From: Citrobacter youngae
GTDB lineage: Bacteria; Pseudomonadota; Gammaproteobacteria; Enterobacterales; Enterobacteriaceae
Assembly: GCF_003818115.1 (NCBI RefSeq)
Contig: NZ_RPOI01000003.1
Location: 186,001 to 250,000, forward strand
Reading direction: 5' to 3'
DNA: 64,000 bases
The notes beneath the pieces were generated by a model. That model saw only the letters and a program-made list of their open reading frames with translations. It had not been told where the DNA came from and did not search any database. Made by a program: the position numbers and the translations under genes. Below are positions 45,113-57,718 of the stretch, piece after piece (position 1 is the first letter of the stretch; every line of letters starts with the position of its first letter).

Positions 45113-46438
45113 TTAATTTGTTAACGTGTTACCAGGCGATACCGCACTGGCGGTTTGCGCCTGTGCGCCCTGCGGCCCGGTTTGCATTGGGTGCGCCTGG
45201 AAATAGTTACGCAATCCTTTGTAAATCGCCTCGGCCAGCTGCTGCTGATAATCATCACTCGCCAACAGACGCTCTTCGCTGTTGTTACTGATAAAGCCGG
45301 TCTCAACCAGCACTGACGGGATATCAGGCGAACGTAATACCCCCAGACTGGCGTGTTCAGGACGACGCTTATGCATCGAGCCAATACGTTCTAACTGGCC
45401 GATCATGCTGGTCGCCACATCATACCCGACACGTTGCGAATGGCCGAACTGCAGGTCCAGCACGGCCTGGCTGAGATAAGGATCGGACTGGCTGTTTGCC
45501 AGCACATCGCCCGCGCCGCCCAACAGCTCTGATTGCTTCTCGTGCTGTTCCAGCCAGCCGGCCATCTCACTGTTCGCCCGACGGTTTGACAGAACCCAGA
45601 CGGAAGCGCCGGTGGCATCCCGGTTTGGCGCGGCATCCGCATGAATAGAGACCAGGAAATTGGCGTTTTGTTTACGCGCAACATCAGAACGGCCCATCAC
45701 CGAGATAAAGTAATCGCCATCACGGGTGAGTACCCCTTTAAACATCGGGTCATCATTGAGCAAGCTGCGCAGTTTGCGCGCCACGGCAATCGTGACGTTT
45801 TTCTCACGCGTGCCGCCAGGGCCAATCGCGCCAGGATCCTGCCCGCCGTGTCCGGCATCAATGGCAATAACCACTTTATCGCCGTTACCGGTGCTGGCGC
45901 GCGCCGCAGGTCGTGTGGAGGTATTACTGTTAGTAACGATCGTCGTGCGATCATTTTCCGCTTTAAACGGGTTACGCGCAGGCTCGGCAGGACGAGGGGC
46001 GACAACCGGCGCTTCAACACGCTTCGCAACCACTGGCGGTGGCGGCGGTGGCGCATCCGCTTTGATGGTAAACACAACGGTATAATTGCCACCGTTCTGA
46101 CGTTTAACGGCTTCGGCTTTGCCGTTCTCGGTTAAATCCACCACCAGGCGCAGAGACTGCGCATCTTTTGGCGTGCCGGAACGGATAGATTTCACCAGAT
46201 TATTGCCGCTAAACAGCAGCGGTAATCCCTGAATCACACCGGTTTGTTTAATATCCAACGCGACGGTTCGTTTCCCGTCCTGAGTCACGGCGTATTCAGG
46301 ATCGCCAATAAAGCTCAGCGTAATCCGCGCCTGTTGATCGCCATTGGAAACCTGAAGATCGGAGAGGCTGGCGGCCCCTGCCTGCGCGCACAGCAGGACC
46401 AGGGTTGCCATCAGCCAGTTTCTGATGCGATAAATCAT
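45113..46438 (-). CDS. amiB: N-acetylmuramoyl-L-alanine amidase AmiB
   Basis: AmiB cleaves peptide stems from septal peptidoglycan to separate daughter cells and is activated by EnvC. The 441-residue precursor has a signal peptide (about 1-22, ending AGA). An AMIN septal-targeting domain covers about residues 25-125, followed by a Pro/Ala-rich linker. The Amidase_3 domain begins [18 protein letters not shown]; zinc and catalytic residues are in DAGHGG, GTREKN, SIHADA and VETGFISN. No LysM repeat follows, unlike some orthologues. It lies between tsaE and mutL. Confidence 0.96.
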   Translation of the reverse strand: MIYRIRNWLMATLVLLCAQAGAASLSDLQVSNGDQQARITLSFIGDPEYAVTQDGKRTVALDIKQTGVIQGLPLLFSGNNLVKSIRSGTPKDAQSLRLVVDLTENGKAEAVKRQNGGNYTVVFTIKADAPPPPPPVVAKRVEAPVVAPRPAEPARNPFKAENDRTTIVTNSNTSTRPAARASTGNGDKVVIAIDAGHGGQDPGAIGPGGTREKNVTIAVARKLRSLLNDDPMFKGVLTRDGDYFISVMGRSDVARKQNANFLVSIHADAAPNRDATGASVWVLSNRRANSEMAGWLEQHEKQSELLGGAGDVLANSQSDPYLSQAVLDLQFGHSQRVGYDVATSMIGQLERIGSMHKRRPEHASLGVLRSPDIPSVLVETGFISNNSEERLLASDDYQQQLAEAIYKGLRNYFQAHPMQTGPQGAQAQTASAVSPGNTLTN

Positions 46439-46454
46439 CCCGCCACCCTTAAGG

Positions 46455-48433
<1,979 letters not shown>

Positions 48434-48435
<2 letters not shown>

Positions 48436-49573
48436 GTCAGAGCCCCTCGATCTCAATCAGTTAGCGCAAAATATTAAGCAGTGGGGGCTGGAGCTTGGCT
48501 TTCAGCAGGTCGGTATTGCCGATACCGACCTCAGCGAAGCGGAGCCCAAACTGCAGGCCTGGCTGGATAAACAATACCACGGCGAGATGGACTGGATGGC
48601 CCGTCACGGCATGATGCGCGCCCGACCTCACGAATTATTACCCGGTACGCTACGCGTCATCAGCGTACGTATGAACTATCTGCCTGCTAATGCCGCCTTT
48701 GCCAGCACGTTGAAAAACCCCTCACTCGGTTACGTCAGCCGTTACGCGCTTGGGCGCGACTACCATAAGCTACTGCGTAACCGCTTAAAAAAGCTGGGAG
48801 AGAGGATTCAACAGCACTGCGTTTCGCTGAATTTTAGACCTTTTGTCGATTCCGCGCCCATTCTTGAGCGTCCTTTGGCGGAAAAAGCCGGACTTGGCTG
48901 GACAGGTAAGCACTCACTTATCCTCAATCGCGAAGCAGGTTCATTTTTCTTCCTCGGGGAATTACTGATCGACGTGCCCCTGCCGGTCGATAAGCCAGTC
49001 GAAGAAGGATGCGGGAAATGTGTTGCCTGTATGACCATCTGTCCCACCGGGGCCATCGTGGAACCCTACACGGTAGACGCACGCCGCTGTATCTCGTATC
49101 TCACTATCGAACTGGAAGGTGCTATCCCGGAAGAATTTCGTCCTCTGTTGGGGAATCGAATTTACGGCTGCGATGATTGTCAGCTCATTTGCCCATGGAA
49201 CCGCTATTCGCAGTTGACGACAGAGGATGACTTCTCCCCCCGCAAGCAACTTCATGCTCCGGAGTTAATAGAGCTGTTTAGCTGGAGCGAAGCGTGGTTT
49301 TTAAAAGTCACGGAAGGTTCTGCCATTCGCCGTATTGGCCACCTGCGCTGGCTGCGAAATATCGCCGTTGCGTTGGGTAATGCCCCATGGGATGACGCGG
49401 TTATTCACGCTCTGGAAAGTCGCAGAGGTGAGCACCCACTTCTCGACGAACACATAGACTGGGCGGTTGCTCAGCAAATCGAGAAGCGAAATGCCTGCGT
49501 AGTTGAGGTGCAGTTACCGAAGAAACAACGTTTGGTCAGGGTCATTGAAAAGGGTCTGCCGCGCGACGCGTAA
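48434..49573 (+). CDS. queG: QueG, epoxyqueuosine reductase
   Basis: QueG performs the last step of queuosine formation in tRNA, reducing epoxyqueuosine with cobalamin and two [4Fe-4S] clusters. The 379-residue product has the two ferredoxin-like cysteine motifs CGKCVACMTICP and CDDCQLICP in residues about 190-255. The cobalamin-binding region lies upstream (GRDYHKLLRNRLKKLGE). The C-terminal HEAT-like part is present. It is divergent from nnr; the two ATGs share the bases of CATG. Confidence 0.96.
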
Positions 49574-49842
49574 GTCATCCACAGCTTGTGTATAAAAATA
49601 AAAACACATTGATATTCAAGAGGGAAAAAATCGTCAAGTGATCGCATTAACAATTTGAAATGATAATTAATTCAATAATTTCAAATAGTTAAAATGATAC
49701 TATTCACCCAGCGAAGTTTTTTGTATTCCAGGAATAATACCCGAGCCTGTGGATAAGTCTGTTTACAAGAGTATGTCAATGACGAAACAAAACGTCCCCA
49801 ACGCGATTATTCGTTGTGGATATTTTTATTGGGGTAAGAATT

Positions 49843-49918
<76 letters not shown>

Positions 49919-49920
49919 AT

Positions 49921-50041
49921 AATCTTCGTCTTTCGAACTGCTACTGCGTTGGCTGCCTTCATTCACCTGAGTCACTTACTTCAGTAAGCTCCTAAGGACT
50001 CATTCAGTTGCCGCCTTGTCGCAATTCGAAATCCTGCGATT
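49921..50041. repeat. ERIC element inside the tRNA-Gly cluster
   Basis: About 121 bp with outer arms AATCTTCG/CTGCGATT and the core GAGTCACTTACTTCAGTAAG then CTCCTAAGGACTCATTCAG. It occupies almost the whole spacer between the second and third tRNA-Gly genes, so the primary transcript carries a long hairpin between two tRNAs. Confidence 0.9.
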
Positions 50042-50073
50042 GGTGGTCTGTGCTTATAAGCACTTTCAAATTT

Positions 50074-50149
<76 letters not shown>

Positions 50150-50186
50150 TTGGGTGTGTCTTTGCTTTACAAGCATTTTCAAATTT

Positions 50187-50262
<76 letters not shown>

Positions 50263-50312
50263 AAATCTGTACTGCTTTTGTTGCTGCCGTAACGCGTAAT
50301 TCTCTGTCGTTA

Positions 50313-50350
50313 CGGGAGGCGCATTATACGAGAAATCCGCTTAGCTGCAA
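50313..50350 (-). promoter_or_regulatory. Promoter of the tRNA-Gly operon
   Basis: On the minus strand TTGCAG (50350-50345), a 16-bp spacer and TATAAT (50328-50323) are followed by the GC-rich discriminator GCGCCTCCCG. That discriminator is typical of stable-RNA promoters under stringent control. Confidence 0.85.
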
Positions 50351-50461
50351 CCCCCCGAAAAGCGATTTTCTCATTTTTCTGTTTAAGTGATGAATTTATC
50401 GGCAAGTCGTCTAATTTAGCGACAATTCTGCCTCAGTGCAAGCTCACAGGAACGATATTCG

Positions 50462-50493
50462 TAGGCCGGGTAAGGCGTAGCCGCCACCCGGCA
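50462..50493. repeat. REP element after orn
   Basis: Palindromic REP arms TAGGCCGGGTAAGGCG and CGCCACCCGGCA, just downstream of the orn stop codon at 50504. Confidence 0.85.
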
Positions 50494-50503
50494 ATCCACA
50501 AAA

Positions 50504-51049
50504 TCAAAGCTTAATGAAATGTTCGCGATAGTAAGCAAGCTCAGCAACAGATTCACGAATGTCATCCATCGCCTGATGCGTTCCCTGCTTGGTGAAGCCA
50601 GCCAGGATCTCCGGCTTCCAACGACGTGCCAGTTCTTTGAGCGTGCTGACGTCCAGATAGCGATAATGGAAATACGCCTCCAGCTCCGGCATGTATTTAA
50701 ACAGGAAACGGCGATCCTGGCCGATGCTGTTGCCACAGATAGGTGATTTCCCTTCCGGAACCCACTCTTTTAAAAAGGCCAGCGTCGCCAGTTCGGCTTC
50801 ACGATCGCCCATGGTGCTCGCTTTTACGCGTTCCACCAGCCCACTTCCGGTATGCGTACGTACGTTCCAGTCATCCATTAACGCCAGTTGCTCATCAGAC
50901 TGATGCACCGCAATTGTCGGTCCTTCAGCCAGGATATTCAGGTTGGCATCAGTCACTAGCGTAGCGATCTCAATAATGCGATCGCGCTCGGGATCCAGAC
51001 CTGTCATCTCCAGATCGATCCAAATCAGGTTGTTTTCATTGGCACTCAT
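50504..51049 (-). CDS. orn: Oligoribonuclease Orn
   Basis: Orn degrades 2-5 nt RNA fragments, the last step of RNA decay, and clears pGpG. It is essential in E. coli. The 181-residue DEDDh exonuclease shows [11 protein letters not shown] (first Asp and Glu), then [11 protein letters not shown] and [10 protein letters not shown] with the catalytic His and Asp. The open frame reaches 51061, but ATG 51049 (MSANENN) gives the known length. It is divergent from rsgA across 106 bp. Confidence 0.97.
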   Translation of the reverse strand: MSANENNLIWIDLEMTGLDPERDRIIEIATLVTDANLNILAEGPTIAVHQSDEQLALMDDWNVRTHTGSGLVERVKASTMGDREAELATLAFLKEWVPEGKSPICGNSIGQDRRFLFKYMPELEAYFHYRYLDVSTLKELARRWKPEILAGFTKQGTHQAMDDIRESVAELAYYREHFIKL

Positions 51050-51155
51050 GCTATTTTCCACCCTTCAGACGTCACATTCAGTGTGACTATATTCATCTAA
51101 AATTGCGTGTATCATAAATGTTTTGCCCATTATGGGCGACCAGGAGCCAGTCCGA

Positions 51156-52208
51156 TTGAGTAAGAATAAACTCTCCAAAGGCCAACAGCGCCGCGTGAAC
51201 GCCAATCACCAGCGTCGTCTTAAAACGTCCGCGGAGAAGCCCGACTACGACGACAACCTGTTTGGCGAGACCGCTGAAGGCATCGTTATCAGCCGTTTTG
51301 GCATGCATGCCGACGTAGAATCTGCTGACGGGGAAATTCACCGTTGCAACATCCGCCGTACCATTCGTTCGCTGGTTACCGGCGATCGTGTAGTCTGGCG
51401 TCCGGGTAAAGCGGCAGCAGAGGGCGTGAATGTTAAAGGGATCGTTGAGGCGGTACATGAGCGTACCTCAGTACTCACTCGCCCGGACTTTTACGACGGG
51501 GTGAAACCCATTGCGGCCAACATCGATCAAATCGTAATTGTCTCAGCCATCTTACCTGAGCTGTCACTGAATATTATCGACCGCTATCTGGTGGCTTGCG
51601 AAACCTTGCACGTAGAGCCCATCATCGTACTCAACAAAATTGATCTGCTGGACGACGAAGGTATGGCCTTCGTTAACGAGCAGATGGATATTTATCGCCA
51701 CATTGGTTATCGCGTGTTGATGGTCTCAAGCCGCACTAAAGACGGTCTGAAACCGCTTGAAGAAGCATTAACCGATCGCATCAGCATTTTCGCCGGTCAG
51801 TCGGGCGTAGGCAAATCCAGCCTGCTCAATAACCTTCTCGGCCTGCAGGAAGAGATCCTGACCAATGATGTCTCCGACAACTCTGGTCTTGGGCAGCACA
51901 CCACAACAGCTTCTCGCCTGTACCACTTCCCTCACGGCGGCGATGTCATCGACTCCCCCGGTGTACGTGAGTTTGGGCTGTGGCATCTTGAACCGGAACA
52001 AATCACTGATGGCTTTGTCGAATTTCATGACTATTTAGGTCATTGCAAGTACCGCGACTGTAAACATGATGCAGATCCGGGCTGTGCAATTCGTGAAGCT
52101 GTCGAGGAAGGGAAAATTGCTGAGGTTCGGTTTGAAAATTATCACCGCATCCTGGAAAGCATGGCGCAGGTAAAAACGCGTAAAAACTTTTCTGATACAG
52201 ACGACTGA
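51156..52208 (+). CDS. rsgA: RsgA, ribosome small-subunit-dependent GTPase
   Basis: RsgA checks late 30S assembly and releases RbfA. The 350-residue product is a circularly permuted GTPase. An N-terminal basic region and OB fold come first. The G motifs appear in the order G4 NKID, G1 [10 protein letters not shown]3 DSPG. A C-terminal zinc site is [14 protein letters not shown]. The start is TTG at 51156, supported by CAGGAGCC about 9 bases upstream and by the E. coli length. An in-frame ATG at 51123 would add eleven residues and lacks a ribosome site. Confidence 0.95.
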   Translation: MSKNKLSKGQQRRVNANHQRRLKTSAEKPDYDDNLFGETAEGIVISRFGMHADVESADGEIHRCNIRRTIRSLVTGDRVVWRPGKAAAEGVNVKGIVEAVHERTSVLTRPDFYDGVKPIAANIDQIVIVSAILPELSLNIIDRYLVACETLHVEPIIVLNKIDLLDDEGMAFVNEQMDIYRHIGYRVLMVSSRTKDGLKPLEEALTDRISIFAGQSGVGKSSLLNNLLGLQEEILTNDVSDNSGLGQHTTTASRLYHFPHGGDVIDSPGVREFGLWHLEPEQITDGFVEFHDYLGHCKYRDCKHDADPGCAIREAVEEGKIAEVRFENYHRILESMAQVKTRKNFSDTDD

Positions 52209-52300
52209 CAACTAAGCTAAGCATCGCTAGAATCGTCCCCCTTTTTTCAGGATCCGGCCCACATGCCGGATCGGGAACAAATTATGGCCTGGAGGCTACC

Positions 52301-53269
52301 TTGTTAAACTCATTTAAGCTTTCGCTACAATACATTCTGCCGAAACTATGGCTCACTCGCCTGGCGGGTTGGGGTGCGAGCAAACGAGCGGGATGGCTGA
52401 CTAAACTGGTTATCGATCTGTTCGTGAAATACTACAAGGTCGACATGAAAGAGGCGCAAAAGCCGGACACTGCCAGCTATCGCACCTTTAACGACTTCTT
52501 TGTTCGCCCGTTGCGCGACGACGCACGCCCGATCAACACCGATCCAAACGTCCTGGTCATGCCCGCTGACGGCGTGATTAACCAGTTAGGCAACATTGAA
52601 GAAGACAAACTGCTACAGGCCAAAGGGCACAGCTATACCCTGGAAGCGCTGCTGGCCGGCAACTACCAGATGGCGGACAAATTCCGCAACGGTACGTTTG
52701 TGACCACTTACTTGTCTCCTCGCGATTACCACCGTGTACACATGCCGTGTAACGGTATCCTGCGTGAAATGATGTATGTACCGGGCGATCTCTTCTCTGT
52801 GAACATCCTGACCGCGCAGAACGTGCCGAACCTGTTTGCCCGCAACGAACGTGTTATTTGCCTGTTTGATACCGAATTCGGCCCGATGGTGCAGATTCTG
52901 GTCGGCGCGACCATCGTCGGCAGCATTGAAACCGTATGGGCTGGCACCATTACCCCACCGCGTGAAGGCGTCATCAAACGCTGGACATGGCCGGAAGGCG
53001 AAAGCGAAGGGTCGGTGGCGCTGCTGAAAGGTCAGGAAATGGGCCGCTTTAAGCTCGGTTCTACCGTCATCAACCTGTTCGCACCTGGCAAAGTTAACCT
53101 GGTTGAGCAGTTGCAGGATCTTTCCGTGACCAAAATCGGCCAGCCGATGGCCATCTCTACCGAGACCTTCGTGACGCCAGAGGCAGAACTCGCGCCATTG
53201 CCGAAAGAAGAGATCGAAGCAGAACACGACGCCAGCCCGCTGGTTGACGACAAAAAAGACGAAAGTTAA
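52301..53269 (+). CDS. psd: Phosphatidylserine decarboxylase proenzyme
   Basis: Psd makes phosphatidylethanolamine from phosphatidylserine at the inner membrane. The 322-residue proenzyme cleaves itself at the LGST motif (252-255), turning Ser254 into the pyruvoyl group. Asp90 and His147 complete the self-cleavage triad. The start is TTG at 52301 after a strong GGAGG; the codon also starts E. coli psd. It is followed at 17 bp by mscM, with which it forms an operon. Confidence 0.97.
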   Translation: MLNSFKLSLQYILPKLWLTRLAGWGASKRAGWLTKLVIDLFVKYYKVDMKEAQKPDTASYRTFNDFFVRPLRDDARPINTDPNVLVMPADGVINQLGNIEEDKLLQAKGHSYTLEALLAGNYQMADKFRNGTFVTTYLSPRDYHRVHMPCNGILREMMYVPGDLFSVNILTAQNVPNLFARNERVICLFDTEFGPMVQILVGATIVGSIETVWAGTITPPREGVIKRWTWPEGESEGSVALLKGQEMGRFKLGSTVINLFAPGKVNLVEQLQDLSVTKIGQPMAISTETFVTPEAELAPLPKEEIEAEHDASPLVDDKKDES

Positions 53270-53286
53270 ACATAGGAATCGCTGCT

Positions 53287-56200
53287 GTGCGCCTGATTAT
53301 CACTTTTCTGATGGCCTGGTGCCTCAGCCTGGGGGCGTACGCTGCGACGGCCCCCGATGCCAAACAACTCACCCAGGAACTGGAGCAGGCAAAGGCGGCA
53401 AAACCCGCTCAGCCAGAAACCGTCGAGGCGCTCCAGTCCGCGCTGAATGCTCTCGAAGAGCGGAAAGGCTCCCTTGAGCGTGCTGAACAATATCAGCAGG
53501 TTATCGATAACTTCCCCAAGCTGTCCGCAACATTACGCGCGCAGCTAAACAACCTGCGCGACGAACCGCGTAGCGTACCGACCGGCCTCACGACGGATGC
53601 ATTAAACCAGGAAATCCTTCAGGTCAGCAGTCAGTTACTGGATAAAAGCCGCCAGGCTCAACAGGAGCAGGATCGCGCCCGGGAAATCGCCGACTCGTTA
53701 AGCCAGCTTCCTCAACAGCAAACCGATGCCCGCCGCCAGCTCAATGAGCTTGAGCGGCGCATTGGTACCGCCAACGGCAATTCCGCGCAGAATCAAGCGA
53801 TGCAAGCTGAATCCGCCAAACTTAAAGCCCAGGTCGATGAACTGGAGCTGGCGCAGCTTTCCGCAAACAACCGCCAGGAACTGGCGCGAATGCGCTCCGA
53901 ACTGGCAGAAAAGCAGAGCCAACAACTCGACGCTTATCTGCAAGCATTACGCAACCAACTCAACAGCCAGCGCCAGCGTGAAGCCGAACGTGCGCTGGAG
54001 AGCACGGAACTGTTGGCAGAAAACAGCGCGGGACTGCCGGAAGGTATTGTCGATCAGTTCAAGGTTAACCGCGAGTTGTCTCAGGCCTTGAACCAGCAGG
54101 CGCAACGTATGGACCTGGTCGCCTCGCAGCAGCGTCAGGCCACCAGCCAAACGTTGCAGGTACGTCAGGCCTTGAATACGCTGCGAGAGCAGTCTCAGTG
54201 GCTTGGGGTTTCAAATATGCTGGGAGAAGCACTGCGTGCACAAGTTTCTCGTCTGCCAGAAATGCCCAAACCCCAGCAGTTAGATACCGAAATGGCGCAG
54301 CTGCGCGTACACCGTATGCGCTATGAAGACCTCCTCAACAAGCAGCCGCAATTACGTCAAATTCACCAGGCCGACGGGCAACCACTAACCGCTGAGCAGA
54401 GCAGCATTCTCAACGCCCAGTTGCGCACTCAGCGTGAACTGCTGAACTCTCTGCTACAGGGTGGCGATACGCTGATCCTCGAGCTCACTAAGCTAAAAGT
54501 CTCCAATAGCCAACTGGAAGACGCCCTGAAAGAGGTCAACGAGGCGACGCACCGTTATCTGTTCTGGACATCAGACGTCAGCCCCATCTCGCTCTCCTGG
54601 CCCGTCGATATTGTTCAGGATCTGCGCCGTCTGATCTCACTCGATACATTTAATCAGCTTGGCAAAGCCACTATCATGATGCTGACCAGCAAGGAAACGC
54701 TGCTACCACTGTTCGGTGCACTGGTGCTGGTTGGGTTTAGCCTTTCTTCACGTAAACACTTTACTCGCTTTCTGGAACGTTCATCAGCGCGGGTCGGGAA
54801 AGTCACCCAGGACCACTTCTGGTTGACGATACGCACGGTTTTCTGGTCAATACTCGTCGCTTCGCCGTTACCGGTACTGTGGGCAACGCTCGGTTACGGG
54901 TTGCAGGAAGCCTGGCCTTACCCGCTGGCTGTTGCTATCGGCGATGGCGTAACCGCCACGGTGCCTATGCTATGGGCGGTAATGATTTGCGCCACCTTTG
55001 CGCGTCCCAACGGTCTGTTCATTGCCCACTTTGGCTGGCCACGTAACCGCGTCGCGAAAGCTATGCACTACTACCTGATGAGCATCGGACTGATTGTCCC
55101 GCTGATCATGGCGGTGATTATGTTTGATAATCTCAATGACCGGGAATTCTCCGCCTCACTGGGACGTCTGTGCTTTATTCTGATTTGCGGTGCGCTGGCG
55201 GTCGTGACCCTGAGCCTGAAACGCGCCGGGATACCGCTGTACCTCGATAAAGAGGGCAACAGCGATAACATGGTCAATAGCATGCTGTGGAATATGCTGA
55301 TGGGCGCGCCGCTGATTGCTATTCTCGCCGCGGCAGTGGGTTATCTCGCCACATCGCAAGCCCTGCTGGCACGCCTGGAAACATCCGTGGCGATTTGGTT
55401 CTTATTACTGGTGGTGTATCACGTCATCCGCCGCTGGATGCTAATTCAGCGCCGCCGCCTGGCGTTTGACCGCGCCAAACATCGACGCGCCGAAATGCTG
55501 GCGCAGCGTGCGCGGGGCGAAGAAGAACCACCTCATTCCACCAGCCTTGAAGGTACGATTGATGTAGATGAAAGCGAAGTGGATCTGGATGCAATCAGCG
55601 CGCAATCGCTGCGCCTGGTACGTTCTATCCTGATGCTTATCGCCCTGCTTTCGGTTATCGTGCTGTGGTCAGAAATTCATTCCGCTTTCGGCTTCCTGGA
55701 AAATATCTCACTATGGGATGTCACCTCCACGGTGCAGGGCGTGGAAAGTTTAGAGCCCATTACACTGGGTGCGGTGTTAATTGCGATTCTGGTGTTTATC
55801 ATCACGACGCAGTTGGTGCGAAACCTGCCCGCATTGCTGGAGCTGGCGTTGCTGCAGCACCTGGATTTAACCCCCGGCACCGGTTATGCCATCACCACCA
55901 TCACCAAATATCTGCTGATGCTGATTGGCGGCCTGGTGGGCTTCTCGATGATCGGTATTGAGTGGTCCAAACTGCAGTGGCTGGTGGCGGCTCTCGGTGT
56001 CGGGCTAGGCTTTGGCTTGCAGGAGATCTTCGCCAACTTTATTTCCGGCCTGATCATCCTGTTTGAAAAACCAATCCGTATTGGCGACACGGTGACCATT
56101 CGCGATCTCACCGGTAGCGTGACGAAAATTAATACCCGCGCCACGACCATCAGCGACTGGGACCGCAAAGAGATCATCGTGCCCAACAAAGCGTTCATCA

Positions 56201-56601
56201 CCGAGCAGTTTATCAACTGGTCACTATCTGACTCGGTCACGCGTGTCGTGTTAACTATCCCGGCGCCGTCGGAAGCTAACAGCGAGGAAGTCACACAAAT
56301 CCTGCTTACCGCCGCCCACCGCTGTTCGCTGGTTATCGATAACCCGGCGCCAGAAGTCTTTCTGGTTGATCTGCAGCAGGGGATTCAAATCTTCGAACTG
56401 CGTATTTATGCCGCAGAGATGGGGCACCGTATGCCACTGCGCCACGAGATACACCAGCTGATTCTGGCAGGCTTCCGCGAGCACGGTATCGATATGCCGT
56501 TCCCACCATTCCAGATGCGTCTGGAGAGTCTGGGGGGTAAGCAAACGGGGAGAACGTTAAGTTCTGCGGGCAGAGGCAGTCGCCCGGCGGGAAGTTTGTA
56601 A
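53287..56601 (+). CDS. mscM: MscM (YjeP), miniconductance mechanosensitive channel of the MscS family
   Basis: This large MscS-type channel releases solutes on hypo-osmotic shock. The 1,104-residue product has a signal peptide (about 1-20, ending AYAA). A long Gln/Ala/Leu-rich coiled-coil periplasmic domain extends to about 470. Some eleven membrane helices follow, then the conserved MscS core (GLGFGLQEIFANFISGLIILFEKPIRIGD; pore and beta domain near 895-930) and a C-terminal tail. The start is GTG 53287 with AGGAA upstream, adjoining psd. It is three residues shorter than the E. coli protein as I recall, mainly in the coiled coil. Confidence 0.95.
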   Translation: MRLIITFLMAWCLSLGAYAATAPDAKQLTQELEQAKAAKPAQPETVEALQSALNALEERKGSLERAEQYQQVIDNFPKLSATLRAQLNNLRDEPRSVPTGLTTDALNQEILQVSSQLLDKSRQAQQEQDRAREIADSLSQLPQQQTDARRQLNELERRIGTANGNSAQNQAMQAESAKLKAQVDELELAQLSANNRQELARMRSELAEKQSQQLDAYLQALRNQLNSQRQREAERALESTELLAENSAGLPEGIVDQFKVNRELSQALNQQAQRMDLVASQQRQATSQTLQVRQALNTLREQSQWLGVSNMLGEALRAQVSRLPEMPKPQQLDTEMAQLRVHRMRYEDLLNKQPQLRQIHQADGQPLTAEQSSILNAQLRTQRELLNSLLQGGDTLILELTKLKVSNSQLEDALKEVNEATHRYLFWTSDVSPISLSWPVDIVQDLRRLISLDTFNQLGKATIMMLTSKETLLPLFGALVLVGFSLSSRKHFTRFLERSSARVGKVTQDHFWLTIRTVFWSILVASPLPVLWATLGYGLQEAWPYPLAVAIGDGVTATVPMLWAVMICATFARPNGLFIAHFGWPRNRVAKAMHYYLMSIGLIVPLIMAVIMFDNLNDREFSASLGRLCFILICGALAVVTLSLKRAGIPLYLDKEGNSDNMVNSMLWNMLMGAPLIAILAAAVGYLATSQALLARLETSVAIWFLLLVVYHVIRRWMLIQRRRLAFDRAKHRRAEMLAQRARGEEEPPHSTSLEGTIDVDESEVDLDAISAQSLRLVRSILMLIALLSVIVLWSEIHSAFGFLENISLWDVTSTVQGVESLEPITLGAVLIAILVFIITTQLVRNLPALLELALLQHLDLTPGTGYAITTITKYLLMLIGGLVGFSMIGIEWSKLQWLVAALGVGLGFGLQEIFANFISGLIILFEKPIRIGDTVTIRDLTGSVTKINTRATTISDWDRKEIIVPNKAFITEQFINWSLSDSVTRVVLTIPAPSEANSEEVTQILLTAAHRCSLVIDNPAPEVFLVDLQQGIQIFELRIYAAEMGHRMPLRHEIHQLILAGFREHGIDMPFPPFQMRLESLGGKQTGRTLSSAGRGSRPAGSL

Positions 56602-56608
56602 TACCTGA

Positions 56609-56678
56609 GTAGCCCGGACGAGGGGCGCTGGCACCGACACAGGGGAAATCCCGGCGTCACTACGTTAGGCCGGGCTAC
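56609..56678. repeat. REP-type palindrome after mscM (left flank of the yjeO module)
   Basis: A 70-bp element with terminal arms GTAGCCCGG and CCGGGCTAC and internal symmetry. Its last 36 bp (56643-56678) recur with one mismatch at 57942-57977, beyond the small module that follows. Confidence 0.8.
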
Positions 56679-56690
56679 CAGACTATTGGA

Positions 56691-57005
56691 TTACAGGCAG
56701 AACTGGTATCGCAGGAAGAAGCGCCATAGCCAAAAGCAAACCAATACCGTCACCGTCAGTAACTGCCAGAAACTACGCTGCTTCCTGTATGCAATGACAT
56801 AGATATAGGGAATAAAAAGCGGGAGCGTGAAGATAATACCAGCATCACGGATATCATCACTTTCAACATAGGTCATCAGGTCACAAATATTATTAACCCC
56901 CAGCCCATCGATAAACCACTCTTTATCCTGGGTAGAGAAAATAATAATCAGAACGAAACTTACTGTTCCCCAGATAACATTCAGCGATATGGCTTTCGAA
57001 TTCAT
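56691..57005 (-). CDS. yjeO: Small three-helix inner membrane protein, probable YjeO
   Basis: A 104-residue hydrophobic protein with three predicted membrane helices at about 8-24, 56-73 and 80-97 and an acidic loop of about 30 residues between the first two (DKEWFIDGLGVNNICDLMTY). Length and position beside mscM agree with E. coli YjeO, an inner membrane protein of unknown role. ATG 57005 abuts the TGA of the upstream frame, with AGGAGG just before, so translation is coupled to the broken lysozyme-like gene. A membrane partner or immunity role for that gene is inference only. Confidence 0.75.
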   Translation of the reverse strand: MNSKAISLNVIWGTVSFVLIIIFSTQDKEWFIDGLGVNNICDLMTYVESDDIRDAGIIFTLPLFIPYIYVIAYRKQRSFWQLLTVTVLVCFWLWRFFLRYQFCL

Positions 57006-57718
57006 TCATCCTCCTCGCATAATTTCCATTATTGCTGTCTTTTTCTCAATAATTCGCCGCCCATACTCACTGTATTCACGCTGTTTAGTACCAACCGGAG
57101 CAGAAATAGAATCAGTAATGCTTTGAATTTCTCGTTGGGTACCACGATTATATCTTGAGCCAATAATAATAATTTGCTCATCGGTAAGATGAGCAGTATC
57201 TTTCCCAGGGTAACTTAACATAATAAGATCGCGCAAATGAAACGCGACAACCCGAATATTAAAGCGATTATCCAGCAGACAATTCGATAGCTGAAACTGC
57301 TCAAAAGAGGTCAACTTATCGGGCCTGATGCCCATCGTGCTAGCGGCCACACCCAGCTGTATTGCGATAGAACCAACTGAAGTAGCATTAGATAAGGCCT
57401 TATCCTCCCTTCGCGAGATAGTTTCCAGAATTTGTCTGACTTGTAATACACCCACTGACTTAAATCTTTCTGGCGTCCCCCCACCTCTGCTGCAGCGACA
57501 CCAGCCAACAACAATAGAGGGATTTGGGCTTCCTCAGCCGATTTTTTTAGCATATTTCTATGATAAACTAACCATGCTGTTTTATATATCCATAAATGTG
57601 CAGTCCCTGTATCAAAACGCCAATTTGTTGGAAGAGTTTTCCAACGAAGAAAATCCACACCATTCCAATGTGGAAAACCATAGCTATCGACTTTACAGAA
57701 AATAACCGAATCACGCAT
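57006..57718 (-). pseudogene. Lysozyme-like (lytic transglycosylase-type) gene broken by a frameshift at a G6 run
   Basis: Two overlapping frames read as one protein of about 237 residues if one base is added at the run of six G (plus-strand C6, 57477-57482). The upstream frame starts at 57718 (MRDSVIFCKVDSYGF) and includes IPLLLLAGVAAAEVGG, with a Glu placed like the catalytic Glu of SLT or goose-type lysozymes. The downstream frame continues TPERFKSVGVLQVRQILE, SVGSIAIQLGVAASTMG and GSRYNRGT, and stops at 57006. Unshifted, the upstream frame ends at 57311. It could be a decayed gene, a sequencing error, or frameshifted expression, since G-GGG-GGA fits a slippery heptamer. E. coli yjeN, at the same place, may be a remnant. 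Confidence 0.65.
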
